Assembly (NCBI RefSeq): GCF_005239225.2
Contig: NC_133285.1
Coordinates: 814,260-878,259 of the forward strand
DNA: 64,000 nucleotides
From: Populus alba
Taxonomy: Eukaryota > Streptophyta > Magnoliopsida > Malpighiales > Salicaceae
Direction: 5' to 3'
Shown: positions 22,253 through 33,561 of the stretch, in pieces
Layout: every line of letters starts with the position of its first letter
How positions within the stretch are numbered: the stretch's first letter is position 1
The notes under the pieces: model-generated
The model's input: only the letters and a program-made list of their open reading frames with translations
Told to the model about the DNA's origin: nothing
Databases searched by the model: none
Program-made: the position numbers and the translations under genes

Positions 22253-24735
22253 CATGGTCAACTACTGTCTGAGAGCCATGGTGGCAAAGTGCTCGTGCAA
22301 GTCTTTAAATATTCTTTCAGTATTTCTTTTATGGGATTTCTCTTCTCAAGACAAGATCCGACCGGGACACAACATTGGCAGAACTGCCAACTCACCGCAT
22401 GATAAACAATTACAAGCTCTAGAGGAGGATGGAATTCCTCTTGTTATCATCCTTCTGCTACACACACACACACACACAGAGAGACTAACTGATGTTAGCC
22501 AGGACAACCATGCATCATCTAATTAAGAGTTGAAATACTACTTCAGCAACTACAATTATAAAAAATGTTAGTTATTAACTAAATGAAATTGTGACTTTAA
22601 GACAAACTTAGACTACTATTGGACAGGCGCTCTCTCTCAAGGAAAGAGAACCCTTCAAGAAACGGCGTATGCCGCTATCTGTGGATGGCACACGGTATTC
22701 TTTAGTAAAAGGCTAAAGAATAGTTCGGTTTGTGCTCACCACAGGCTAATAATCTTATTAGGCAAACGCCCATACTCCAATCTGTTCAAAGAAGAAACCA
22801 TGAATGTACAGTAATTATCACGGGAAAGAACTAGTGAGGAAGAAATGCAAGACCAGTGGAAAGAACTAGTGAGAAAGAAATGCTCAGCAGCCATTCCAAG
22901 TGCAATAGACGTCACTGACCTAGGCCATGGACCTTCTTGATCGCCCATTGACCCCGTCCAGGTAAGCATGCTCTGCAGTTTCTCTGTGCTTCTTATTTAT
23001 AGCCTCAGCCCTTTTTCTCTTTTAGTTTTAGCCGAAGTGGGATATGGTTATTAATTTCACACAAGCCAAGTTTCCCTGTATACGGCCCTGTCATCTTCTG
23101 GGAAACATTCGTGCAGGGCAACTAATCCATTTTCTTATCTTGTTATTCAATCGTATTGGAATTTTTGATCGGATGGTTACATAAATGCACTGGTAGACCA
23201 TGGAAATTATAACAATCACGCCAGAAAGAGAACACTTCTCCACATTGTTCCAATGGATTGGTTGTGTCACAATTACTGGATTCTGAAGGTTCAGAATGCA
23301 TAGGTACCTGTATTTCTCATGGTATTTCGAAACATGATTGATCCTTCAATGTTCAATTGCCTTCCAGCTGCGTACTTCTCCTCTCAGTTGTTGCCTCTCG
23401 GATATTTTCCTGCTGCCAGCTTCATCGGTTTTAGCTTCTTTCTCTGGTCTTGTTGCAGCACCTCATATATTCTCCATCGAGCTGTTTTTTCATAACGCAT
23501 CCATTCTTCTCCTTTAGCAGAAGAAAAAACCTCCACTGATGCGATGCAAGCAGGATGAAATTCAAAGTAGTTAAACGAACTCCTCTAGCATCCATTATAT
23601 GTGCAACAAAAGTATCAATTCCAAGTCCATCGTTCCAGACCCGAATTTGCTGTCATGTGTTGCATTTTCCCGACAGGCCCGGCTTTCTGCCTGTAAAATA
23701 CTCTTGATATTAAACCACACACCCCTATGTTGCAGACAGAAAAATTATCATCACAGCAGGATACATTTGAATATCCTGAAATTTACAGATCATAGCTTAG
23801 TGAAGTGCTATTAAAGAGGCAAAGATAAAGAAACCATTGCTACGAACACTATTTTTTAATGATAATGAAATGAATATAGATCAGTTATTCAGGTCTCTGA
23901 CAAAATTGTTTCCTTGCTTCATTGCCATGACACCCTGCATAAGCATATCAATCAAATAAAATATATATGCACGCAAGTGGACTGCACCCATATTTTCCCA
24001 ACACATATATTTATTATTCTTGAGTTTCAATATGAAAATGGATTTCGAGGCTCGGAAGTATCAAATAGCTCTCATTGATATACTGGGTGAGGAGCAACTG
24101 GAATCTTGACAGCCTATTGCTTGCATCTAAATTTGACTTGGTGGTGCGTGTACGGCGATATAGATCAATCAAACATGGAATGTATTTGTTAATGAATGCA
24201 CACAAGTGATCATCCTAGCTGGTTTGTGTCTGATTAAGCAGGATCCACCTATTTGCCATACGTGTTCATATTTAATCTAGTCTGTACAGATTAATTATTG
24301 AAGTTGATACCCCATTGTAGAGCAGCATGTCAACGAAGCAGGAAGCAACTTTGTCAGAGACTTGTTTTAAGTAATCAATTAGCTCCAAGAACTTCATTGT
24401 GAGATTAAGATCAGAACATTTCACGTGATGAGATTCCAGCCAAATTATGCATATGGTGTGATGATCATATTCTGTCTACTATTGTTTGTAAATTTATGAT
24501 CAGTTGAGCTTATTTTATTGGCATTATGCTTCTTTAACTACAACCAAGATGAGAGAAAGTCGGTATGGTCAGAAAACTTGCCACATGACAGCAAATGCAA
24601 GTCTGGATTCAGTGCGTTCCCTATTGTTGTTTCCTATTCTATATATAAGAGGCCCAGAGGAGGTTTCTTGAACAACAACTCCGAAGATCAATTGTATCAA
24701 CATCAGCATCTAAGTTTTTTCTGCTAAAGAATAAG
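22253..24735. other. Spacer and upstream region of DUF241 gene 2
   Basis: From 22253 to about 23500 no gene is recognised; there is an (AC)n run at 22460-22480 and a two-copy repeat with GGAAAGAACTAGTGAG at about 22822 and 22857. From about 23515 the sequence is related to the upstream region of DUF241 gene 1 (words TTAGCAGAAGAAA, GACACCCTGCATAAGCA, GAGGCTCGGAA, CAACTGGAATCTTGACAGCC) and ends in the promoter of the gene at 24736. Confidence 0.6.
24638..24650 (+). promoter_or_regulatory. TATA box of DUF241 gene 2
   Basis: TCTATATATAAGAGGCCCAG about 95 bases upstream of the start at 24736, conserved in position and in the following AGGCCCAGAGGAGG with the two paralogues. Confidence 0.65.
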
Positions 24736-25563
24736 ATGGCTACTTGTCATGTTCGCTCTATCAGCTTACCCTCCAGATCTCATCCTCTAAATGTTAGTGT
24801 CGAAAATCAATTGGAAAGGTTGAGATCATCACAAACAACTTCCACTTCAGTTTACCGCAAATTGAGTGGCCTCAAAGTCTTGTATGAGTGTGTCGATGAT
24901 TTTCTTCAGTTGCCACTAACCCAACAAGCCCTCTCCAACGAACAACACAAAGAAAGGGCAGAAGAGCTGTTGAATGGATCACTGCTCTTGTTGGATGTAT
25001 GCGGCACAACCAGAGATGTTTTTTCGTCAATGAAGGAATGCTTGCAGCTACTTGAATCATCCATCAGAAGAAGAAAAGGTGGGGAATCTGGTTTGGCAAC
25101 TGAAGTTGAAGCTTATATGGTTTCTAGGAAACAAATTAATAAAATAATCCGCAAATGCTTCAGAAACTTGAAGAGCGTGGAAAAGAAAAACACTTCAGCA
25201 ATCGATACACTCGGCATGCTAAGAGACGTTAAAGAAATAAGCCTTGAAATTTTCCAATCTCTCTTGTCCTTGGTTTCTCAGCCAAAGGCAAGATCAAGCT
25301 CCCATGGCTGGTCTGTCGTTTCAAAATTATTTCAATCCAAACGTGTATCAAGCGAAGACGAAGCCAAGGAATTGGAAAAGATAGATGCTGAATTGCTTGT
25401 CCTGAAGTCAAGCAAAGACATCAACCCTGTACAAGCGCAAAATGTATTGAAAGGACTCGAGGCATTAGAGTCCAGCATTCAGGAAGCAGAGGAGGAGTTG
25501 GAGGGCGTTTACAGAAAGTTGGTGAAAGCCAGAGTCTCCATTCTCAATACTCTCAACCACTAG
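24736..25563 (+). CDS. DUF241 family protein, copy 2 (275 aa)
   Basis: Intact intronless gene for a plant-specific DUF241 protein of unknown function. It has the same length and start as copies 1 and 3. About 29 of 275 residues differ from copy 3 (roughly 89 percent identity, counted by eye); copy 1 is more distant. Characteristic blocks are HVRSISLPSRSHPL at the N-terminus, KLSGLKVLYECVDDFLQLPL (about 42-61), LLLLDVCGTTRDVFSSMKEC (about 81-100), SHGWSVVSKLFQSK (about 188-201) and AEEELEGVYRKLVKARVSIL at the end. Long amphipathic helices suggest a coiled-coil or helical-bundle protein without a membrane anchor. The tract 25146-25328 is nearly identical in DNA to copy 3, unlike the rest of the gene. 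Confidence 0.93.
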   Translation: MATCHVRSISLPSRSHPLNVSVENQLERLRSSQTTSTSVYRKLSGLKVLYECVDDFLQLPLTQQALSNEQHKERAEELLNGSLLLLDVCGTTRDVFSSMKECLQLLESSIRRRKGGESGLATEVEAYMVSRKQINKIIRKCFRNLKSVEKKNTSAIDTLGMLRDVKEISLEIFQSLLSLVSQPKARSSSHGWSVVSKLFQSKRVSSEDEAKELEKIDAELLVLKSSKDINPVQAQNVLKGLEALESSIQEAEEELEGVYRKLVKARVSILNTLNH

Positions 25564-25969
25564 TTGATGCACTTCTCAAGATGGACAGCTTTGCTTTCAC
25601 CATCCTTCAGTACAATTTTGTAAAGCAATTTTGCCGGAGTTGTAAATATACAGCATGTACAAGTCTATCAAAATCAATATGAATACAACAATACAGTAAC
25701 AATTATCTTAATCACATGCTCCATCTCTATTTCAATATCTTGCTTTGAGAATTTATACGTTGGTCCTTCAGAATTTATCTGAAATCTGTTTCAGTTCTTA
25801 TCTGATCTCGCAGGGGTCATTGCTTCCTGAATAAAAATACATCTCTTCTACTTACAAAGCACATAAATAAAGTTGGATGGAAAAGAAGAGAGAAGGCAGA
25901 GGTTTTATAGCTATTCCCATTCCCTTGTATCAGGAAAAATGTGCTTTTGTTTTTCTTCCAAAGCATGAT
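25564..25969. other. 3' flank of DUF241 gene 2
   Basis: The first roughly 140 bases match the 3' UTR of copy 3 (both contain AAAATCAATATGAATA about 110 bases after the stop). After that no feature is recognised until the relic at about 25970. Confidence 0.55.
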
Positions 25970-26253
25970 CGTTGTCAACAGAAACATATCCGGAAATGTT
26001 ACGAAAGAAGGTTGAGCAGGCTTAATGACCCGAGTCGGATAACACCATCAGCTAGCATGCTGATTTAATAGTTTTTTAGTCTTTCATTTGTTGACTAAAG
26101 GCAAGAGCTATTGGATGGTCTATGGTTCCCAAATTATTGAAATCCGGGCGTATTCCATGTGACGGGCAAGCTGATGCCAACGAAATGGAGAAGATGGATG
26201 ATGGATTGATTAGTCTAAATGGAAAGAATTTCAGCCATTTACAGGTGCAAAAT
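25970..26253 (+). pseudogene. Decayed DUF241 relic
   Basis: The plus-strand segment at 26116-26253 encodes GWSMVPKLLKSGRIPC...EMEKMDDGLISLNGKN...LQVQN, which aligns with GWSVVSKLFQSKR...ELEKIDAELLVLKSSKD...QAQN in the intact genes. A preceding stretch (about 25975-26060) with HIRKCYERRL may correspond to the IRKCFRNLK block in another frame. N-terminal and C-terminal parts are missing. Confidence 0.65.
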
Positions 26254-26601
26254 AAAGATTCTGCCCTTTTCTTTTTTAATGATGAGAGGACCAACAGGAT
26301 TTCCAACAATTTATAGAAAAGCCATACCAGCCCTGAAAAATCCATGAAACTGAGACAGACAGAAGAGGCGCACATCCCTGTCATGGAAAAACAGTTTTCT
26401 ATCTCTTTATCTATTGTTTAAAAATAATAATAGTGAAGTTTTCACTTGTCAGAGATAGCTAGAGTATGAACGAGAGGGAAGGCTTTATTTGAGATAAACC
26501 AATCCAATTACACTGTGTATTATAGATACAGCTAGCGAATTTGTACAAATGGAAAGCTGATAGAAGAAAACATTGCTCACTACGAGGAAGTTACTTGTGT
26601 A

Positions 26602-26752
26602 CTAGTGATTGAGAATGTTCAGCAGAGAAACTCTGGTTTTCACTAGTAGTCTGTAGACACATTCCAACTCCTCTTCTGCTTCTTGAATACTCCAATGTAA
26701 TGCCGCCAAACTTTTCGATACATTTTGGACCTGTGCAGGAGTAATGTCTTGG
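26602..26752 (-). pseudogene. C-terminal fragment of a DUF241 gene
   Basis: On the minus strand the frame ITPAQVQNVSKSLAALHWSI, then QEAEEELECVYRLLVKTRVS, then LLNILNH and TAG (26604-26602) matches the last 45-50 residues of the family. Its downstream flank (26470-26600) resembles that of the pseudogene at 6276, so it is probably the duplicate of that minus-strand copy. It stops abruptly near the start of the inverted repeat arm at 26765. Confidence 0.8.
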
Positions 26753-26764
26753 CATCAACTACAC

Positions 26765-26938
26765 GTGCGCGCGGGGGCGAATAGTGACGATCTTGACTCG
26801 AACTACTTCAAGGAAAGTTTGCCAATTGCATGTTCTTGGAAGCAACCGGATCATCATCTACTCTATTTATGAAACAAAGGGCCTACAAGACGTGGAATGA
26901 GTCCATGAAAAAGCCATGGACATAAAGCTTTCATAAAT
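26765..26938 (+). repeat. Long inverted repeat, left arm
   Basis: About 174 bp that return in reverse complement at 30356-30530 with few differences. It starts with a GCGCGCGGGGGCG run and contains ATAGTGACGATCTTGACTCG, AAACAAAGGGCCTACAAGAC and GCCATGGACATAAAGCTTTC. Confidence 0.9.
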
Positions 26939-27128
26939 GGAACTTGAATAGTGTGAGTTGATGGGTGAAAATGAGAACATGAAATTTCACCACCATTGTT
27001 TTCTCGTACTTCTCAGTTTTTTTTTATTGGTCTCAACAATCTGTCACTCAAAAGAATAGTGGCATTTGAAAACTAACAAGGCCAGGCAGTCAATCCATCC
27101 TTCCATGGAAAGAGACCGTGTAGAAAAT

Positions 27129-28430
27129 AACTAGTTACATGCCCCGCGCGATGCCGAGGATCAATTATTTTTTGCATTTAAAAAATAATCAAGATTTAAA
27201 AAGTGTTAGGTTTTTTTTGCAAAGTTGTACCCAAAAATCTTAGGTTTGGTTGCAACGCCTGACACAAGAGTAATATTTATAATATTAATAATAACATTAA
27301 ACTTGGGTTAACCCTAGCATAAAAGTGTCTGGACTGCAATACCAAACGCAATAGCATTGGACGTGGATCTGGCTGCAAGGTCGTGTCATAAAAGTGTGAT
27401 AATTAAATAGATTAGTTAAAAAAAAATCAAAGAAAAAAACCAACAGGAAAAAAAACTAATGAAGAAAAAGAAAAAAAAATATGAATTAATTGGGTTAACC
27501 CTTCAAATCAGGTTAATCTGTCATACCTTGAATTCGCATCGTGAAAGTTTGATAATTAAAAAGAAAAAAACAAATTAATAGGTTTAACTGGGCTAACTCG
27601 TCAAACCAGGTTAATCTGTCAAACTCGGAATCCATGTCATGAAAGTTTGATAACTAAATAGAAAAAAAATTTAAAAAACAACAATTTAAATTAAATGAAA
27701 AAAATTAATTTAAAAGAAAAAAATGCAAAAAAAAAAAAATTACAGGTTAACTCGTCAAACCAAGTTAACCCGTTAAACCACGGATTCGTGTCATGAATGT
27801 CTGGTAACTAAATAAAAAAAAGTGAACATTAACAAACTAAACTAAACGAAAAAAATTAATTAAAAAGAAAAAATAAAAAAAATCCGGGTTAACTTGTCAA
27901 ATAATGTTAACCCGTTAAACCCAGGATCGGTGTCATGAAAGTCTGATAACTAAATAAATTTTTTTTAATATTAACAAACTAAATTAAACAAAAAAATTTA
28001 TAAAAATAAAAACATTGACAGGTTAACCCAGAATTAACTGGGTTCACCCGTGAAACCATGTTAACCTGTGAAACTCGGGATATGTATCTTGAAAGTCTAA
28101 TAACTAAATAGAAAGAAATTTAACATTAACAAACTAAACTAAACGAAAAAAAATTAATTAAAAAGAATAAAAAAGAAAAAAAAATTAGGTTAACCCGTTA
28201 AATCCTGAAAACGTGTCATGAAAGTCTGATAACTAAATAAAAAAAATTAACATTAATAAACTAAATTAAACAAAAAAAAATTTGTTATAAGAAAAAAAAA
28301 GAAAGAAGTAAAAAAAATTCTCAAAAGGCATAAAAAAACAGCTAAAAAAAAATGTTAAGCAACAGGGATAGTGTTTTACTATGGACTGCACTGTGCAGTC
28401 CACAGTAAAATACTGATCTCTTTTAGCTAT
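27129..28430 (+). mobile_element. AT-rich hairpin-ended element, copy 1 (Helitron-like, unclassified)
   Basis: Head ACTAGTTACATGCCCCGCGC, a leader with AGTGTTAGGTTTTTTTTGCA, then tandem units of about 130-155 bp containing GGTTAACCCGTCAAAC, GTGTCATGAAAGTCTGATAA and CTAAATA, and finally a hairpin with a stem of about 20 bp (28373-28415) followed by CTGATCTCTTTTAG and CTAG. No open reading frame. The hairpin about 20 bases before a CTRR-T end is reminiscent of Helitrons, but the 5' end is not a canonical TC, so the class is open. Confidence 0.55.
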
Positions 28431-30291
28431 TTACTAGTAACGTGGCCCGTGCTACGCTACGGGTCAATTTTTTTATATAAAAAAATATTTAAAAAAAGTT
28501 AAAATTTAAGAGTGTTAGGTTTTTTTTACAAAGTTATACCTAAGAGCATTGGGTCTATTTGTTACTCCTGATCCAAAAGTTATATTTATAATAATAATAA
28601 TAATATTAAACTTGCATGATCCAAGTTTAAGTGAGTTTGGTTGCAACATCAAACCTGGAGCCTTTGATATGAGCCTGGTTGCAAGATTTTGTTATAAAAA
28701 ATGTGATAATTAAAAAGAATAAAAAATTAATATTATAGAATAAAAAAAATTATTAATTGGAAAGAAAAAAAAATAAAGCAAAGTATTACTTCGATGAATA
28801 GTGCTTTGCAAGGACGAGTACAATAAAATCCCCTCATGAGATCACAATAATTTAATGACCAATAAACAAAACAAATCATAAAGTTTAATTCTTAATCAAA
28901 TCGATATTAAAAGATGAAATTGAAAGAAAAAAACTACTTAAGAAAAAGAAAAAAAAATCTTAATCAACTGATTTAGCCCGTCAAACCTGGGATTCATGTC
29001 ATAAAATTGAAAGAAAAAAAGATTGATGTCTTTTAGTTATAGTTAATTACAATATTTAAAGATGAAATTGGAAGAAAAAACTAATAAAGAGAAAGAAAAA
29101 AAATATGAATCAACTGGATTGGCCCACCAAATCAAGTTAACTTGTCAAACTTGAGATTCGTGTCATGAGAGTGTGATAACTAAATTAAAAAAAATTAACA
29201 TTAATAAACTAAAATGAACAAAAAAAAAGATTAATTAAAAAGAAAAAAAACAAAGGAAAAAAAAACTACATGAAGAAAAAGAAAAAGAAATCTGAATTAA
29301 CTGGATTAACCCGTTAAACCAGGTTAATCCGTCAAACTTGGGATTCGTGTCATGAAAGTTTGATAACTAAATACAAAAAAAACTTAATATTAACAAACTA
29401 AATTAAAAAAAAACAAAAAGCAAAAAAAAAATACTAAACAAAAAAAATTAATTTAAAAAAAAAAACAAAGAAAGAAAAGCCTGCATGAAGAAAAAAACTA
29501 ATGAAAAAAAAGAAAAAAATCCGAATTAACAGGGTTAACCTTTCAAACCAAGTTAACCCGTCAAATCTGAGATTCGTGCCATGAAAGTTTGATAACTGAA
29601 TAGGAAAAAAAAATTTACGGGTTAACCTAGAATTAGCTAGGTTAACCCACCAAACCCGAAATCTGTGTCATGAAAGTTTGATAACTAGATAGAGAAAATT
29701 TAACATTAACAAACTAAATTAAACAAAAGAAATAATTAAAAAGAAAAACCAGAAAAAAAAATTTGGGTTAATGTGTCGAACCCAGGACCCATGTAATGAA
29801 ATTTTGATAACTAAATAAAAAAAATTAACACTAATAAAAAAAATTAAACAAAAAAATATTCATGAAAAAAAAAAACAGTTTAAAAAAATAAAGAAAAAAA
29901 CAAAAGAAAAAAAAACAGCTTAAAAAAGCAAAGCAAGCAAAAAATAAAAAGACAATTAAGCGTTTCACTATGGACTGCACTCGAAAAAATTAATTAAAAA
30001 GAAAAACAAAAAAAAACCGGATTAACCCATCAAATCAAAAACCTATATCATAAAAATTTGATAATTAAATAGAAAATTTTTTTAACATTAACAAAAAAAA
30101 ACATTCATTAAAAAAAAATACAGTTTAAAAAAAGAAAGAAAAAAAAAAGAAAAGAAAAAACAAAGCAAAATAAAACAAAGTAAAAAGAAAAAAAAAAAAA
30201 AAGAAGAAGAAGAAGAAGAAGACATTTCAGCCTTTCACTGTGGATTGATACAGTGAAAGGCTGATCCCTTTTAGTATATTTTCTAATAATA
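28431..30291 (+). mobile_element. AT-rich hairpin-ended element, copy 2 (Helitron-like, unclassified)
   Basis: It follows copy 1 directly and repeats its plan: head ACTAGTAACGTGGCCCGTGC, leader AGTGTTAGGTTTTTTTTACA, tandem units with GTGTCATGAAAGTTTGATAA, and a final hairpin CAGCCTTTCACTGT...ACAGTGAAAGGCTG (14-bp perfect stem, 30227-30265) followed by ATCCCTTTTAGTATATTTT and CTAA. A partial internal hairpin remnant is at about 29965 (CACTATGGACTGCACT). No coding. Confidence 0.5.
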
Positions 30292-30309
30292 ATAATAATA
30301 ATAATAATT
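30285..30309 (+). repeat. (TAA)n microsatellite
   Basis: Eight TAA units at the right end of the hairpin-ended element. Confidence 0.85.
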
Positions 30310-30355
30310 GCTCGCGTCTTGGAGGCCATGTTTGCGTCTAGTGCTTCCCTGCGAA

Positions 30356-30530
30356 ATTTATGAAAGCTTTATGTCCATGGCTTTTTCATGGACTCATTCC
30401 ACGTCTTGTAGGCCCTTTGTTTCATAAATAGAGTACATAATCCGGTTGCTTCCAAGAGCATGCAATGGGCAAACTTTCCTTGAAGTAGTTCGAGTCAAGA
30501 TCGTCACTATTCGCCCCCGCGCGCGCGCGC
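30356..30530 (-). repeat. Long inverted repeat, right arm
   Basis: Reverse complement of the left arm at 26765-26938, ending in a GCGCGCGCGCGC run. It lies about 460 bases upstream of the receptor kinase gene. Confidence 0.9.
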
Positions 30531-30989
30531 ACCCGACTGATCTTGCACGTCAATATAGACTAATAATCAGCTTGTCCTAGCCGACAAGTTGAGTCCAACC
30601 TGACCAATCTACTGTTGACCTGAACAGGCAATCCGGATTATCAATATAGACTAATAATCAGCTTGATCTAATGTTGACCTGAACAAGAGCCTCGAAGAGC
30701 ATGCATGTTTGATAATGTTTTCACTATTTCAACTTCAATCTACATGACATGGGCAATACGGAATATTGACTAAGGATCAAATCCAAAAATTAATGGCATT
30801 ATTTTTCTACTCGGTCTCTTTCCATGAAAATCAGGGAGAATAGAATTAACTGATTGGCCTTTTTCTTAATCACAACGTACACGTGAAAGACCAGACGATC
30901 TTGACTTGGAACGAGTCCATGGGAATTGATGCCATGCACTTCATTAATAAATTTAGCATTATCATTGAAGGGAAGCCTTAGACACAAAC

Positions 30990-33507
30990 ATGGCGTCCAT
31001 TGATTATGAGCCAAAACTTCTTGCAATTTTAAGCATCTCATTTTTCTTGTCCTGTATTTTTGTATCTTTGGCTGCACTTGATGACTCGGCCTTGCTAGCA
31101 TCAGAAGGCAAGGCTTTGCTTGAGAGTGGATGGTGGAGTGACCACAGCAACCTCACCTCACATCGTTGCAACTGGACTGGCATAGTCTGTGATCGGGCTG
31201 GAAGCATCACTGAGATTTCCCCACCTCCAGAGCTCGTCGAGGTGGGATATAAGTTTGCAAAGATGAACTTTTCTTGCTTCTCAAACCTTGCCCGTCTCCA
31301 CCTGGCCAACCATGAGCTCAGTGGGAGCATCACTTGGATACCTCAAATTTCTATCCTCCCACAACTCAGATACCTCAACCTGTCCTCAAATAATCTAGCA
31401 GGTGAGTTACCGTCTTCACTTGGAAATCTCAGCCGATTGGTTGAGCTTGATTTTTCTTACAATTATTTCAACAATTCCATCCCTCCAGAACTTGGCAATC
31501 TTAAAAATCTTGTTACTTTGAGCTTGTCTGGTAACAGATTCAGTGGCCCAATCCCTTCGGCACTTTGTCATTTAGACAATCTAACGCATTTACATATGGA
31601 TCATAATAGTCTCGAAGGTGCCCTCCCTAGAGAAATAGGGAACATGAAAAATCTAGAGAGTTTGGACGTGAGTTATAATACACTTATTGGTTCAATCCCT
31701 CGCACATTGGGTAGGTTAGCCAAGTTGAGGTCTTTGATCCTTTCTAGCAACGCAATCAGTGGATTCATTCCTTTGGAAATAGGAAATTTGACGAACCTAG
31801 AAGATTTAGATCTTTCCTCCAATTTCATCCGAGATGGTTCAACTTTAGGCCTTTTATCCAATTTGATTTTTCTAGATCTTTCCTATAACCAAATCACCGA
31901 TTTGATTCCTTTTTCATTAGGCAATTTAATAAGACTAGACCTCTCTTACAACCATATCTATGGACCCATCCCTTTAGAAATACAAAACTTGACAAATTTG
32001 AAAGAATTAATTCTAGATTCAAACAATATCGGTGGTTCAATTCCTTCAACTGTGGGTTTTTTATTCAATTTGATTCTTCTAGATCTTTCCTACAACCAAA
32101 TCACCAGTTTGATTCCTTTTTCATTAGGCAATTTAACAAGCTTGACAACACTAGACCTCGATGGCAACCAAATCAACGGATCCATCCCTTTAGAAATACA
32201 GAACTTGACAAATTTGGAAGAATTACATTTGAGTTCAAATAGTATCAGTGGTTCGATTCCTTCAACTTTGAGCCTTTTATCTAATTTGATTCTTCTAGAT
32301 CTTTCCTACAACCAAATCACCGGTTTGATTCCTTTTTCATTAGGCAATTTAACAAGCTTGACAACACTAGACCTCTCTGTCAACCATATCAACGGATCCA
32401 TCCCTTCATCTTTGAAGTATTGTAATAATTTGACCTCCCTAGATTTGAGCTTCAATAATTTAAGTGGAGAGATACCCTCCGAACTATATGATTTGTACTC
32501 TTTAAAATATGTGAATTTTCATTACAATAACCTCTCAGGTCCTGTTCCCTTTTCTTTGCCACCACCCTTTGATTTTTATTTCACATGTGATTTACTTCTT
32601 CATGGGAAAATTACCAACAATTTGGCAACTTTTAAAGCTACTGCATTTGAGGGTAACAAATATTTACACCCTAATTTCTCACGTTGTCCATCTATTTACT
32701 CCCCACCTTCAAAAGACAACAGCAGGATTCATTCCATCAAGATATTTCTTCCTATCACCACCATTTCACTTTGTCTCTTGTGCCTCGGATGTTGTTATCT
32801 GTCTCAACGCAAGCCTACCCAACCTGAGCCAGCATCATCAAAGAATGGAGACTTGTTTTCCGTATGGAATTATGATGGGACGATTGCATACGAAGACATC
32901 ATTACAGCGACCGAGAACTTTGACCTCAGATATTGTATCGGAACTGGTGGTTATGGGAGCGTCTACCGAGCACACCTTCCAAGTGGGAAATTAGTTGCCT
33001 TGAAGAAACTTCATCGTCAAGAGGCAGAGGAGCCGGCTTTTGACAAGAGTTTCAAAAATGAGGTGGAAGTGCTCACACAAATACGTCACAAGAGCATTGT
33101 AAAGCTTTATGGATTCTGTTTGCACCAGCGCTGCATGTTTCTTGTTTACGAGTACATGGAAAAGGGAAGCTTGTTTTGTGCCTTGAGAAATGATGTCGGA
33201 GCTGTGGAATTGAAGTGGATGAAAAGAGCACGCATCATCAAAGACGTTGCTCACGCATTATCTTACTTGCATCATGATTGCAACCCGCCAATTGTTCATC
33301 GAGACATATCAAGCAGCAATGTTCTATTGAATTTAGAATCCAAGTCTTTTGTTGCTGATTTTGGTGTGGCCAGACTTCTCGATCCTGATTCGTCCAACCA
33401 TACTGTACTTGCTGGTACCTATGGATACATTGCCCCAGGTAAAAATATTTCTTCTTAACATGCATGTTTACCACTCATGCACTGCAAAACTAAAGCAAAC
33501 TCTCTTT

Positions 33508-33561
<54 letters not shown>

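Noticed and set aside
23599..23814. 71-codon plus frame upstream of DUF241 gene 2
   Set aside because: The related region at 7250-7450 does not keep the frame, so it is duplicated non-coding DNA.
30108..30329. 73-codon minus frame in A-rich DNA
   Set aside because: It is a low-complexity translation of poly-A/poly-T runs.
32569..32994. 141-codon frame within the receptor kinase
   Set aside because: It is an out-of-frame shadow of the kinase exon.
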